Assembly: GCF_032917945.1 (NCBI RefSeq)
Contig: NZ_CP136624.1
Span: 6,758,001 to 6,822,000 of the forward strand
DNA: 64,000 nt
Direction: 5' to 3'
Source: Bradyrhizobium sp. sBnM-33
Lineage (GTDB): Bacteria > Pseudomonadota > Alphaproteobacteria > Rhizobiales > Xanthobacteraceae
Both the position numbers and the translations under genes were made by a program. This document shows positions 9,289-17,958 of this stretch, piece by piece (the stretch's first letter is position 1; every line of letters begins with the position of its first letter). Under the pieces are notes generated by a model. That model saw only the letters and a program-made list of their open reading frames with translations. It made no database searches and was not told the DNA's origin.

Positions 9289-10040
9289 TGCAGCTTGCGG
9301 CCGAAGATCGTTCCGACCTTCGACGATGGATGTTCAGCAGCCTCGCGGTGCTGTGCATCTACGCCGGATTGACCGCCACGCTCGCCACCTGGCGCGACGT
9401 GGACGACAGCGTGGCTGCCGAAACTTCGGGCGCGATCGTGGTCGACCTGGCGCCGCTAGCCGCAGCACCAGCGACGACGCCGACCGACATTGCGCCCGGC
9501 CCGGAGCAGGTGATGTCGGAGGCGCAGCCGGTAGCGAAGCCCGAGGAGACGCCGCCCGATGAAACGCCCGAGTTGCCGCCCGCTCCAAATCCGGACGCCG
9601 CCGTGGCGCTGCAAACCAGGCCGCAGCCTGACGTGACGCCGCAGCAGCAGGCAGCGGCCGCCACGACATCAGCACCGCCCGCGATTAACGAGCGGATCGC
9701 ACCGGTCGCCGTTGCGCCGACCAAGGGTGTGCCGAATGACAAAAATTCGGAGGCCGTGGTGACATGGCGAACCCAGGTCCTCGCTTTGGTCGAAAAGAAC
9801 AAGCGATACCCGGAAACCGCGCGGTCGCGGCGCGAGCAAGGGACGGCGCAGGTGTCGTTCACGCTGGATCGCAAGGGAATGGTTGTCAGCGCGCGGGTAA
9901 CTCAAAGTTCGGGATCCGGCGCCCTCGATGAAGAAGCGCTCGCGCTCCTCAAGCGCGCGCAGCCCTTCCCTGCCCCGCCTGCAACGTTTCCCGGCGAATT
10001 AGTTGTCGTCAGGCAGCCGATCCGCTTCACCGTCAAATAG
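9285..10040 (+). CDS. tonB: TonB energy-transducing protein
   Basis: 251 aa with an N-terminal membrane anchor at about 15-34, a long Pro/Ala/Glu-rich periplasm-spanning linker (about 55-140), and a C-terminal TonB domain. The domain includes the YPETARSRREQGTAQVSFTL region with the conserved Tyr-Pro pair and the usual RVTQSSGSGALDEEAL segment. It contacts the TonB box of outer-membrane receptors. The gene overlaps exbD and converges on the receptor gene, leaving 52 bp between the two stops. The dedicated exbBD-tonB set next to one receptor suggests a private motor. Confidence 0.93.
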   Translation: MMQLAAEDRSDLRRWMFSSLAVLCIYAGLTATLATWRDVDDSVAAETSGAIVVDLAPLAAAPATTPTDIAPGPEQVMSEAQPVAKPEETPPDETPELPPAPNPDAAVALQTRPQPDVTPQQQAAAATTSAPPAINERIAPVAVAPTKGVPNDKNSEAVVTWRTQVLALVEKNKRYPETARSRREQGTAQVSFTLDRKGMVVSARVTQSSGSGALDEEALALLKRAQPFPAPPATFPGELVVVRQPIRFTVK

Positions 10041-10092
10041 AGCGTGCGAAAAGGCTGACTGGTCGTCGAGTTACGGGCATCAGTTCGATGCG

Positions 10093-13000
10093 TTAATCCA
10101 CCACGATCGCGCCGCTGCCAAAGCTGTAGTTGACGCCGAGCCTGACCCCATCACTGGTCACCCGCGTGTTGGCGTCGAACGCAACCGCGGTGTTGACCGC
10201 CACAGGCGGTGTCGAACGCACCGAGCCAAAATCCATGTGGAGATATTCGAGCTTTGCGGTCCAGTTGCCGGTCAGCCGCGTCTCGAAACCGGCGCCGACA
10301 GCCCAGCCGAACCGATACAAGTGCCGATCCAGAGACGCCGTCGTCGCGACACCCGCATTATCGAAACCTGCAACAGCCGTTGACGTCGTTATCTTGCTGA
10401 ACGGAACGCCCGCGGTGGCATAGGCAAGCAGGTCCGGCGTCACAAGCGTTCCGACGCGCCCGCGAACCGAAGCCGCCCAACCCAGACAATAGTCCAGACT
10501 CGCCGTCACGGTGGCATCGAGCGGAGCGAGCGCCGGGTTGCAGATGTTGCCGGGGCAAGCGGTGGTGCTGCTTCCGCGCTGATTGCGATATTCAAAATCG
10601 CCTTCAATGCCTGCCAGCATCCGGCCCGATGTCCAGTTATAGCCAGCCTGTGCCCCAATACTGGCGGTGTCGTGCGTGGACGATAGGCGGGCTCCGGCAA
10701 GCGAGGCACCGGTTGCAGCATCGTTGAACGCAGCGTTGGTAACGCCCTCACCCCGCAAATATCCGACATTGCCGCCGGCATAGATGCCGGCCCAGTTCCA
10801 GGCCGCCGCTTCCTGCGCGGGGCTCTTGTAATAACCGTTGCCGTCCGGCCGTCTCGCCGTGCCGATCCAGGTGCCGGGCGGGCCGCTTGGCCGGTCGATA
10901 CCGTATTTGACGTTGAGAAACAGCTTGAAGCCGCGACCCGGTTGCAGAATCTCGTCCTTGTGAAATTGAACGGAGTTGCGAATGTTGGCGTTGAGCAGAT
11001 TGTCGCCAACTATCCCGGTCGCGACCTCAACCGCGCCCCACGGCGAATCCTTCCAGAACTTCCGGTGCTCGAGCTGCACCTTCACCAAATCGTATCCGGC
11101 GGTCGCCGTATCGAATTGTGGGATGTCATTCTGCGCAAATGCGTGCAACACGCCGACGCGCGCGAACCAATTGTCGTTGCGCCAGTAAACGCCGCCGCCG
11201 AGGCGCATCGGAGGAATGCGCGGCACGTTGCTGCCGTCAGTGAACGTCGCCCGCACAACATCATATTGGCCGTCGAAACCAAGGGTGCCATTGGCAAGTT
11301 GTGCGGCGTCCCACTGCAACGCCAGTTCGCCGCCGCGGAAGGTCGCGTCACGCTGATCATAGTTGACCTGGATGTAATCGGTGCCGGCTCCGCATGACGC
11401 AAACGTTTCCTGGCAGAAGATGCCGGTGGCGCGCGAGAAAATGAATTTCTCGTACGACGTGTAGTAGGCATTTGCGGCTAACCTGAAATCGCCATCCGTG
11501 CGTTTCAAGCCGATTTCCGCGGTCTGCGCGGTTTCGATTCCGAGGTTCGGGTTGCCGATCTTGAACGTCTTCTCCGAGCCATCGGGACCCTGGGCGAACA
11601 GTTCGAGCGCGCGCGGCGCACGTTCGATCCGTTGCAGCGTCAAGCTGGCCACCAGCGAGGATGGAAGATCCTTGATGATGCCGAAGCTGACGCTCTTCGG
11701 TATGAAGTCGAGCTTGGCGGCGGCCCTGCCCGGCTCATCCGGTGGTGGGAGAAAGTTCGGCGGAAAAGTGAATGCTGTTCCCGCGACATTGACTCCCTCG
11801 ATGCGACCCGCCAATTGCGTACGCAGCGTGTCCGTGTGCCTGACTTCATTGAGGAAGTACGCCGCCGCCGTTCTGGTCTGGGCCGGAAGCAAGATCGCCT
11901 GCCCTGCCGTGTCGAGTTGCTGGTAGGCGCCTTGCGCGCCGAAAATGCTGGTCAGCGGACCGATCGGCGTGGCGAACGGCGAAAGCTCGAACTCGAGCTT
12001 GCCCTCGGTCTGCCGATTCTTGAAAGTGGCGGTAATCTCCTGGAAGCCGGTGGTGGCGAGCACCGTCTCATCGTGCCGGTACTCCGAATACCCGGTCCAG
12101 TACCTGATCGCGGCAAGTGCGCTTGCGTCCGGGCGATACTCGCCCTTGGAGCTGATCTTGGTTTGCTCGAGGTCGTTGTGCTGACGGGCATCCGCGGTCG
12201 CAATACCGGGGACGTAGTAGTCGCTAGTGAAGCGCGAGACGGCGATGCCGGCATAACCGCCATCGAAAAGCCAGGAGCCGCCGACCGCCGCGCCTGCGCT
12301 TTGCGAAGCGGAGTTCGGCTGCTTGCCGTTGAAGGCAGGCGCAGGGATCGGCGGGACCAGATACGGGTAACTCGGGACGCTGTAATCGCCGGAGGAGCGC
12401 CCGTAGATGTCGGCATGAACGGCGGCGTTGCGGCCGCCGGCATCCAGCAACAGGCCGCTCTCCCATCCCCTGTTGACGCTTGTCACGCCCGACCTCAGCT
12501 CTGCAGCCACTCCCCCGAGCGGCGCAGCGGTCGGAATCCGGTTGTTGTTGACGTCGACGACGCCGCCGACGGCCTGCGACCCGAAGCGGAGCGCACCCGG
12601 TCCGCGAATGACGTCGACCTTCTGGATGGCGAGAGGATCGATCGGCACCGCGTGATCCTGCGCGATGTCAGACACATCGACCGCACCAACGCCGTTCTCC
12701 TGAATGCGGACCTTTGCGTCCGACAGGCCACGCAAGATCGGGCGCGACGATTCCGTGGCAAGCCCCGCCGAAGTTGCGCCGGGCATATTGGTGAACAGGC
12801 TGCCGAACCCGCCGTTGCTGCTGCCGGTCTGGATCTGGTTGCTTCCGATCGTCGACAGCGGCGCGAAGGGCGGATTGAAGGGCGAGGTCGGGGTGGTGGT
12901 GGGCGTTGGGCCCGGCAGCGGTGCCGCCACGGTCGTCGAACGCCGACCGGGCTCGCCGCGCGCAGCCCGCCGCGCGGGTTTAGGCTGACGCCCCTCGACG

Positions 13001-13260
13001 GTCACTTGCGGCATGTCGATTTCCGTCGGCGCGCCCGGCGTGGCTTGCGGTCCGGCCGGCGCGGTCTGCGACGGAGCCGGCTCCGCCGGGGCTTGCCCCG
13101 CTGCCGGCGGTGCCGGAGCGGCTGGTTCGGCGGGCGGCGCGGCCTGGGGCGCCGATGGCGCGGGCGCTGCGGTCTGCGCGGGCGCCGCGGCGTGGCCCAA
13201 CCAAACCACGGCCAGTGCCGATGTACCCACAAGGGCCATTCGCGTCGCGCGCATATTCAT
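10093..13260 (-). CDS. TonB-dependent receptor fused to a C-terminal Omp25/31-like beta-barrel; predicted manganese receptor
   Basis: An outer-membrane receptor of 1055 aa, about 250-300 residues longer than usual. Order: signal peptide (to about 30), a Pro/Ala-rich spacer (about 30-80), a TonB-box-like MPQVTVEG (about 83-90), then a plug with NGVGAVDVSDIAQDHAV and IRGPGALRFGSQAVGGVVDV. That pattern is shared with ZnuD-type metal receptors. The 22-strand barrel closes near residue 800 with GDNLLNANIRNSV and GRGFKLFLNVKY. From about 823 (WAGIYAGGNVGYL) to the end is a second domain with the hallmarks of the small Omp25/Omp31 surface-antigen barrels (AGYNWTSGRMLAGIEGDFEY, TAKLEYLHMDFG, VRLGVNYSFG). 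Start chosen at ATG 13260; ATG 13254 and TTG 13284 are alternatives. Manganese as substrate is inferred from mntR and the shared operator; zinc or another metal is possible. Confidence 0.88.
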   Translation of the reverse strand: MNMRATRMALVGTSALAVVWLGHAAAPAQTAAPAPSAPQAAPPAEPAAPAPPAAGQAPAEPAPSQTAPAGPQATPGAPTEIDMPQVTVEGRQPKPARRAARGEPGRRSTTVAAPLPGPTPTTTPTSPFNPPFAPLSTIGSNQIQTGSSNGGFGSLFTNMPGATSAGLATESSRPILRGLSDAKVRIQENGVGAVDVSDIAQDHAVPIDPLAIQKVDVIRGPGALRFGSQAVGGVVDVNNNRIPTAAPLGGVAAELRSGVTSVNRGWESGLLLDAGGRNAAVHADIYGRSSGDYSVPSYPYLVPPIPAPAFNGKQPNSASQSAGAAVGGSWLFDGGYAGIAVSRFTSDYYVPGIATADARQHNDLEQTKISSKGEYRPDASALAAIRYWTGYSEYRHDETVLATTGFQEITATFKNRQTEGKLEFELSPFATPIGPLTSIFGAQGAYQQLDTAGQAILLPAQTRTAAAYFLNEVRHTDTLRTQLAGRIEGVNVAGTAFTFPPNFLPPPDEPGRAAAKLDFIPKSVSFGIIKDLPSSLVASLTLQRIERAPRALELFAQGPDGSEKTFKIGNPNLGIETAQTAEIGLKRTDGDFRLAANAYYTSYEKFIFSRATGIFCQETFASCGAGTDYIQVNYDQRDATFRGGELALQWDAAQLANGTLGFDGQYDVVRATFTDGSNVPRIPPMRLGGGVYWRNDNWFARVGVLHAFAQNDIPQFDTATAGYDLVKVQLEHRKFWKDSPWGAVEVATGIVGDNLLNANIRNSVQFHKDEILQPGRGFKLFLNVKYGIDRPSGPPGTWIGTARRPDGNGYYKSPAQEAAAWNWAGIYAGGNVGYLRGEGVTNAAFNDAATGASLAGARLSSTHDTASIGAQAGYNWTSGRMLAGIEGDFEYRNQRGSSTTACPGNICNPALAPLDATVTASLDYCLGWAASVRGRVGTLVTPDLLAYATAGVPFSKITTSTAVAGFDNAGVATTASLDRHLYRFGWAVGAGFETRLTGNWTAKLEYLHMDFGSVRSTPPVAVNTAVAFDANTRVTSDGVRLGVNYSFGSGAIVVD

Positions 13261-13304
13261 CCCCAGCCGATCGCGCTTCAGCAACAGCTATTTGATAAGC
13301 CGCA

Positions 13305-13329
13305 ACACCAAAACGTAGGTAAGGCTACA
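13305..13329 (+). promoter_or_regulatory. Putative MntR operator between receptor and mntR
   Basis: The core ACGTAGGTAAGGCTACA (13313-13329) lies between the divergent receptor and mntR genes and matches the exbB-upstream element at 21 of 25 positions. The GTAG...CTAC arms are palindromic, so one site could control the receptor on the minus strand and mntR on the plus strand. The AAAAC lead and the GGCTA right arm recall the E. coli MntR box. Confidence 0.65.
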
Positions 13330-13489
13330 TGTTAATGCTGGACCGTTATCTGTCAAGATGCTGCGAATGACTCGCAAATGCCAGACGCTCCGCCTGTTGC
13401 AGATCGGCGACAAGCGCCAACTTGCAATGTGGTCGGCAGCACGCCATGGTCGCGCCTCGTCTGAATGGATTCGCCTGGAAGGTGCAGTG

Positions 13490-13963
13490 GTGCGTAAGCC
13501 CTCGACAAATCGGGCCAAGCCGATGCAGCCGCTGCCCGCGGAACAAACGCAGGCGCGCCGCTTCGGAAAGGCACGATCGGCGCGATCGACCGCTGTTCTG
13601 GAAGACTATGTCGAATTGATCTCTGATCTGCTCGGAACGACCGGCGAGGCGCGCCCGACCGACATCGCGCGCAGGCTGGGCGTGTCGCATCCGACGGCGA
13701 TCGACACCATTGCGCGGTTGAAGCGCGAAGACCTGGTTACGGCCCGCCCCTATCGCGGGGTGTTCCTGACCGAAAAGGGTGAGACCCTCGCCAAGCGCGT
13801 CCGCGCCCGTCACCGTCTGGTGGTCGACGTCTTGCTGGCGCTGGGCGTCCCGCAGGAAGCCGCGGAGGCTGATGCCGAGGGCATCGAACATCATGTTTCC
13901 GATGTGACGCTGAAGGCCTTCGCCGAATTTCTTCGCAATGCCAAGGATCGACGCAAGGCATGA
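13490..13963 (+). CDS. mntR: Manganese-responsive regulator MntR (DtxR family)
   Basis: A Mn(II)-dependent DNA-binding repressor, close in pattern to E. coli MntR. An N-terminal winged helix follows the LEDYVELISDLLG helix, with recognition region IARRLGVSHPTAIDTIARL. All six residues that bind Mn in B. subtilis MntR have equivalents here: Asp39 and Glu42 (LEDYVEL), His108 (RHRLV), and Glu130, Glu133, His134 (DAEGIEHH). There is no SH3 domain, as expected for MntR. GTG 13490 is preferred: GGAAGG lies seven bases upstream and it gives 157 aa, near the E. coli length. ATG 13358 and ATG 13523 are in frame. It is divergent from the receptor with an operator-like site between, so autoregulation is likely. 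Confidence 0.93.
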   Translation: MRKPSTNRAKPMQPLPAEQTQARRFGKARSARSTAVLEDYVELISDLLGTTGEARPTDIARRLGVSHPTAIDTIARLKREDLVTARPYRGVFLTEKGETLAKRVRARHRLVVDVLLALGVPQEAAEADAEGIEHHVSDVTLKAFAEFLRNAKDRRKA

Positions 13964-13985
13964 CGCGATAGAATCGAGACCGGCG

Positions 13986-15392
13986 CTAGCCTGCCCTGGT
14001 CGATTTACGCTTGCCGGTCACGGCATTTTCGGCGGCTCTACTCATCAGCGACGCATAGTCATGGCCGAACAGGATTTCGCAGAAGCGGATCGCCGCCTTG
14101 GCCTGCATTTGCCGGTAGGCGCGCGCCCTGGTGTCGGCGCCGCGCAGCGCCTGCACCAGGCTCTCGGTGGAATGCTCGACGTAATGCTGCAGGTCGGAAT
14201 AGGTCCGCAGGGTGACTTCGTTGATGGCGAGTTCGCTGGCATAGGTGCGGCACACCGCCACGAAGTCGATCAGGGCGGCGATCTCTTCGACCTCCGCGGC
14301 ATCGATCTTCGGCGCCGAAGCGATATCCTTGTCGGCACGCTGACGCAGGATGCGGCGGACCCGGCCGGGCACGCTCTCGATCTCCGACCGCAGCGAATTG
14401 GAAATATCGGCCCGGATCGACGTAAGCTGGCGGCCCCACGCGGAATCGTTGCGCAAATCGAGCTCGGTGCGCAAGCCCCGCACGCCATCGTGCAGGATTT
14501 TCAATTGGTCGCCGACATTATCGAAATGGCCGCGCCTGATGTCCGTGCGCAGGCAGGCGGTAAGGAACGAGAGATCGTGCAGCGCGATCGTGACGGCGAT
14601 GCCATAGGGCGTGGCTGCCACGCGAATCTCGTCGTCGGAGGCCGCCATCTTGACCGCGAGACGGATGATCTGCCACGGCGCCGCCAATCGCTGCATGATT
14701 AGCGCCAGCGCGAACGGCAGCAATTGCGGCGTCTGCAACGAGGGCACGTTGAGCGCCGACGTCACGGTGTCGAGCTGGGAGGGCGTCAGCGCCCGAATCT
14801 GGCCGGGAAGCCGGCTGCCGAGCGTCTCCATCGCCTCACGGGCCCGCAGCACCGCGCCGATCGATAATAAATCCTCGACGACATTCGGCGAGCCAATGCG
14901 CGAGAGCGCACGATGCCTGTCCTCGCCCTGCACCGGAGTGGCGATCTTGACGATCGCCTCGGCTGCGGCGAGTTGGAATTTGCGGGTCGCGGCTTCGAGA
15001 CCTGCGGTGGAGCCGCTCAGCCTGATCTCGTTGAGTGTCGTTTCGAATGCACGCACGGCTTCGGGCGCGCCGTCGCGGCCCAGCCATTGCCAGACCGGCA
15101 GCAGCGACGCGCGTCGGATCTGCCCGGCGCGCACCGGAAAATTGCCCTCGACGAGAAACGGCTCGAGCGGACCGTACAACAGCCGCGCCGGATCGTCCGT
15201 CCGCGGACGCGCCTCGTCGTCTTCCTCGGTCCCACGCACGACTTTGCGCAACTGCTCGAGCACGAAATTGGCGACGGCGAGGTCTTCCCCGCGCTCGATG
15301 GCGCGCTCGAACTCCCGCATCAGCAGCGCCTGCGATTGAGGCGGGAGCTGGGCGAGATAGTCCCTCAGCCGCTCTGTCGATGTCTGGCTCAT
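13986..15392 (-). CDS. Conserved hypothetical protein, 468 aa
   Basis: No named domain recognised. The protein is soluble and mostly helical, with no signal peptide or membrane helix. The N-terminus (RLRDYLAQLPPQSQALLMREFERAIERGED) looks like a helical pair, and an acidic patch TEEDDEARPRTDD at about 54-66 is followed by a long Leu/Ala/Arg-rich body that may form helical repeats. From memory, similar proteins occur widely in Bradyrhizobium and Rhodopseudomonas. It converges on mntR with 22 bp between stops and follows the histidine kinase on the same strand after a 162-bp gap. A degenerate TTAA-N7-TTTA lies about 75 bp upstream. Function unknown. Confidence 0.75.
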   Translation of the reverse strand: MSQTSTERLRDYLAQLPPQSQALLMREFERAIERGEDLAVANFVLEQLRKVVRGTEEDDEARPRTDDPARLLYGPLEPFLVEGNFPVRAGQIRRASLLPVWQWLGRDGAPEAVRAFETTLNEIRLSGSTAGLEAATRKFQLAAAEAIVKIATPVQGEDRHRALSRIGSPNVVEDLLSIGAVLRAREAMETLGSRLPGQIRALTPSQLDTVTSALNVPSLQTPQLLPFALALIMQRLAAPWQIIRLAVKMAASDDEIRVAATPYGIAVTIALHDLSFLTACLRTDIRRGHFDNVGDQLKILHDGVRGLRTELDLRNDSAWGRQLTSIRADISNSLRSEIESVPGRVRRILRQRADKDIASAPKIDAAEVEEIAALIDFVAVCRTYASELAINEVTLRTYSDLQHYVEHSTESLVQALRGADTRARAYRQMQAKAAIRFCEILFGHDYASLMSRAAENAVTGKRKSTRAG

Positions 15393-15554
15393 TCGCCTGG
15401 TGTGGATATGTTTGTGTCACGCGGACGGCAAAGCGCGTCCACCGCCGATTTTAGAAGTGTGCGCGTTAAGAAGCCGTTTAGGAATAACGAAATCGCCCCG
15501 GGCAGTGCCGGATAGCACCGCTTCAATCCCAGGTAATTCGGCCCGATAAGGCGT

Positions 15555-17027
15555 TCATATCCCCGGCAACACCAGCTCTGCCCGCAGCCCGCCGATCGGG
15601 GCATCGCCCAGGACGAGGCTACCGCCATAGAGGGCGGCGAGATCGACCACGATCGAAAGCCCAAGCCCGGAGCCCGGCTTGGATTCGTCCAGGCGCTGGC
15701 CGCGCCGGGACACCTGCGCGCGCTCGGCAGCGGACAATCCGCGGCCATCGTCATCGACAATGATGCGCAACCGCGGCCCGGTGCCTGATACCGCCGGCGA
15801 TTCCGCGCGCACCTCGATGAATACCTGCGAGGCCGCCCATTTGCAGGCATTATCGACCAGATTGCCGGCCATCTCCTCAAGATCCTGGCGCTCGCCGCGG
15901 AACTTTGCCCGCGGGTCCGCCTTGACCACGATCGTGACGCCGCGATCCCGGTGGATTTTTTCCATGGTCCGCCGCAGCGCCTCGATGGCGGGCGCAACCT
16001 CGGTGACGGTGCCGACGATGGTGACGCGCGCGGCGATACGAGCGCGCTCGAGGTGATGCGCTACCTGATCCCGCATCACAAAAGCCTGCTCCAAAACCTT
16101 GCTCGCAAAGGGATCCACCGTGTGGGCGGAGGCCTCGTTGACGATCACGGACAGCGGCGTCTTGATGGCATGGGCAAGGTTGCCGACATGGGTGCGGGCG
16201 CGCTCGACGATCTCGCGGTTGGCGTCGATCAGGGCGTTGGTCTCGCGCGCCAGCGGCGCGATCTCGACCGGAAATTGGCCCTCAAGCCGTTCGGCGCGTC
16301 CGGAGCGGATGTCGGCGATCGACTCCGAAATGCGCTTGAGCGGCGCCAGCCCGAAGCGGACCTGGAAGATCGTGGTCAGGAGCAGCACGATCCCGAGCGC
16401 TGCGAAGGTGCCGCCGAGGTAATAATCGAAGGCGCGGATTTCGTCGAAAATCTCGGATGCGTCGCCGGCCACGCTGACCAGAAACTTGCCGTCGGCGCCG
16501 AGGTCGACCGGCCGCTCGACCACCCTCAGATCCTGGCCCTCTGGACCGTCGACGTAGCCGAGACGGATTCCGGCCGGGGTCAACTCCGCGCCGATATCCT
16601 CGAGCTTCGGCAGCTTCTTGTCCCACAGCGAACGCGAGGCCTTTGTTTCGGCCTTCTCGTCGGTCCGGACGATCTGCCAGTACCAGCCGGACAAGGGCAG
16701 CTCGAACAGCGGTTCGCCGAGCGACTGGAACTGGTGCTCAGGCGGCTCGTCCGGCGTTGCGACTTCGGCGATCAGGGTGCGGAGGTAGAGGTTGAGGCGG
16801 CGGTCGAAGGCGCGCTCGGTCGCGTTCCGGTAGACCGATGACAGGATCACGCCGGTGATGACCAGGATCACGACCACCCACGCGGTCGCCGACAGGAACA
16901 ACCGCGTGGCGAGCGAACTTCCGCGCATCAGAACAAGATCCCGAAAAGCGTATCCCCAGGCTCCAATCCTGCGGATGGAGACCGGCCTTCGGATAAGATC
17001 ATGCTCGAATAAAAGAGCAAGGCTCAT
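15555..17027 (-). CDS. Two-component sensor histidine kinase (PhoQ/FeuQ-like)
   Basis: A membrane sensor kinase of 490 aa. The first membrane helix (about 45-65) and a second (about 207-227) bracket a periplasmic sensor of about 140 residues. A HAMP-like linker follows, then the phospho-acceptor helix with HAIKTPLSVIVNEA (a degenerate H-box of the PhoQ type, Lys rather than Leu after HAI). The ATP-binding domain shows N (NACKW), G1 (DDDGRGLS) and G2 (GSGLGLSI) boxes. Start 17027 overlaps the regulator stop by one base (TGATG), supporting coupled translation; MRGSS at 16928 is an alternative just before the first helix. In other Rhizobiales a FeuP-FeuQ pair lies next to the cyc/degP genes, so this is probably its counterpart. 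Confidence 0.9.
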   Translation of the reverse strand: MSLALLFEHDLIRRPVSIRRIGAWGYAFRDLVLMRGSSLATRLFLSATAWVVVILVITGVILSSVYRNATERAFDRRLNLYLRTLIAEVATPDEPPEHQFQSLGEPLFELPLSGWYWQIVRTDEKAETKASRSLWDKKLPKLEDIGAELTPAGIRLGYVDGPEGQDLRVVERPVDLGADGKFLVSVAGDASEIFDEIRAFDYYLGGTFAALGIVLLLTTIFQVRFGLAPLKRISESIADIRSGRAERLEGQFPVEIAPLARETNALIDANREIVERARTHVGNLAHAIKTPLSVIVNEASAHTVDPFASKVLEQAFVMRDQVAHHLERARIAARVTIVGTVTEVAPAIEALRRTMEKIHRDRGVTIVVKADPRAKFRGERQDLEEMAGNLVDNACKWAASQVFIEVRAESPAVSGTGPRLRIIVDDDGRGLSAAERAQVSRRGQRLDESKPGSGLGLSIVVDLAALYGGSLVLGDAPIGGLRAELVLPGI

Positions 17028-17698
17028 CAGGCGCCCGGTGACGGCGGCGTCAAGAGATAGCCGAGCCCACGCACGGTCTGGATGATATCGACATCGAGCT
17101 TCTTGCGGATGCGGCCGACGAACACCTCGATGGTATTGGAGTCGCGGTCGAAGTCCTGGTCGTAGAGATGCTCGACCAGTTCGGTGCGCGACACCACGCG
17201 CCCGGTGTGATGCATCAGATAGGCCAGCAGCCGGTACTCGTGCGAGGTCATCTTGACCGGATTGCCTGAGACGCTGACCCGCCCGGTGCGGGTATCCAGC
17301 GAGACCGGGCCGCAGGTCAGTTCCGACTGGGCATGGCCGGTGGAGCGGCGCAGCAGCGCGCGAATGCGCGCCAGCACTTCTTCGAGGTGAAACGGCTTTG
17401 CGACATAGTCGTCGGCGCCGGCATCAAAACCCTGCACCTTGTCGCTCCAGCGGTCGCGCGCGGTGAGGATCAGGACTGGCATGGCGCGGCCGTTGCGGCG
17501 CCAGGCCTCCAGGACCGAGATGCCGTCCATCTTCGGCAGCCCGATGTCGAGCACGACGGCGTCATAGGGCTCGCTGTCGCCCAGATAGTGCCCCTCCTCG
17601 CCGTCGAACGCGCGATCAACCACATAACCGGCATCCGTCAAAGCCGTCGTAAGCTGACGGTTGAGATCCGGATCGTCCTCAACGACAAGCAGGCGCAA
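17027..17698 (-). CDS. OmpR/PhoB-family response regulator (PhoP/FeuP-like)
   Basis: 223 aa. The receiver domain has the acidic pair EDD (7-9), phospho-acceptor Asp51 (VVLDIGLPKMDG) and the conserved Lys in ADDYVAKPF. A winged-helix DNA-binding domain follows (TSHEYRLLAYLMHH, SNTIEVFVGRIRKKL, QTVRGLGYLL). The start is read as TTG 17698 because TTGGAGG sits directly upstream with ideal spacing; TTG 17710 in the same frame would place that box inside the gene. It is coupled to the downstream kinase by TGATG. The target genes are not evident from the window. Confidence 0.92.
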   Translation of the reverse strand: MRLLVVEDDPDLNRQLTTALTDAGYVVDRAFDGEEGHYLGDSEPYDAVVLDIGLPKMDGISVLEAWRRNGRAMPVLILTARDRWSDKVQGFDAGADDYVAKPFHLEEVLARIRALLRRSTGHAQSELTCGPVSLDTRTGRVSVSGNPVKMTSHEYRLLAYLMHHTGRVVSRTELVEHLYDQDFDRDSNTIEVFVGRIRKKLDVDIIQTVRGLGYLLTPPSPGA

Positions 17699-17958
17699 GC
17701 TGGCCTCCAATAGTGAGCCCTACAATATCAGTTCTCATGATGAGGCTCAGCGGGGTGAACGGGCCATGAACGAGGCACACCGGGCAGTGTGACTTTTTCG
17801 TCATGACGCTTTCCGCGGGCCGGGCGCGCCCGCAAACCAAACGCCTAACATGCCCGATTGGATACCCCAAGGGGGCCCGGCATACGGCAACGGCTCCCGA
17901 ACGGTGGGACCCCCTTCCCGGCAGCGCGGGTAAACACCGCGCAGGCTCGGTCAGTCTC

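Noticed and set aside
11632..13335. Long 567-aa open frame on the plus strand over the receptor gene
   Set aside because: Antisense shadow of the receptor. It shows no domains and ends in an Arg/Gly-rich run caused by the Pro/Ala-rich spacer of the true gene.
13358..13489. Longer MntR with 44 extra N-terminal residues
   Set aside because: The extra part has no similarity pattern to MntR, and the GTG at 13490 has a far better ribosome site and gives the normal length.
15466..15480. CtrA-like box upstream of the 468-aa gene (TTAA-N7-TTTA)
   Set aside because: Only seven of eight fixed bases, and the changed base is in the right half core. Not stronger than chance given the number of gaps examined.
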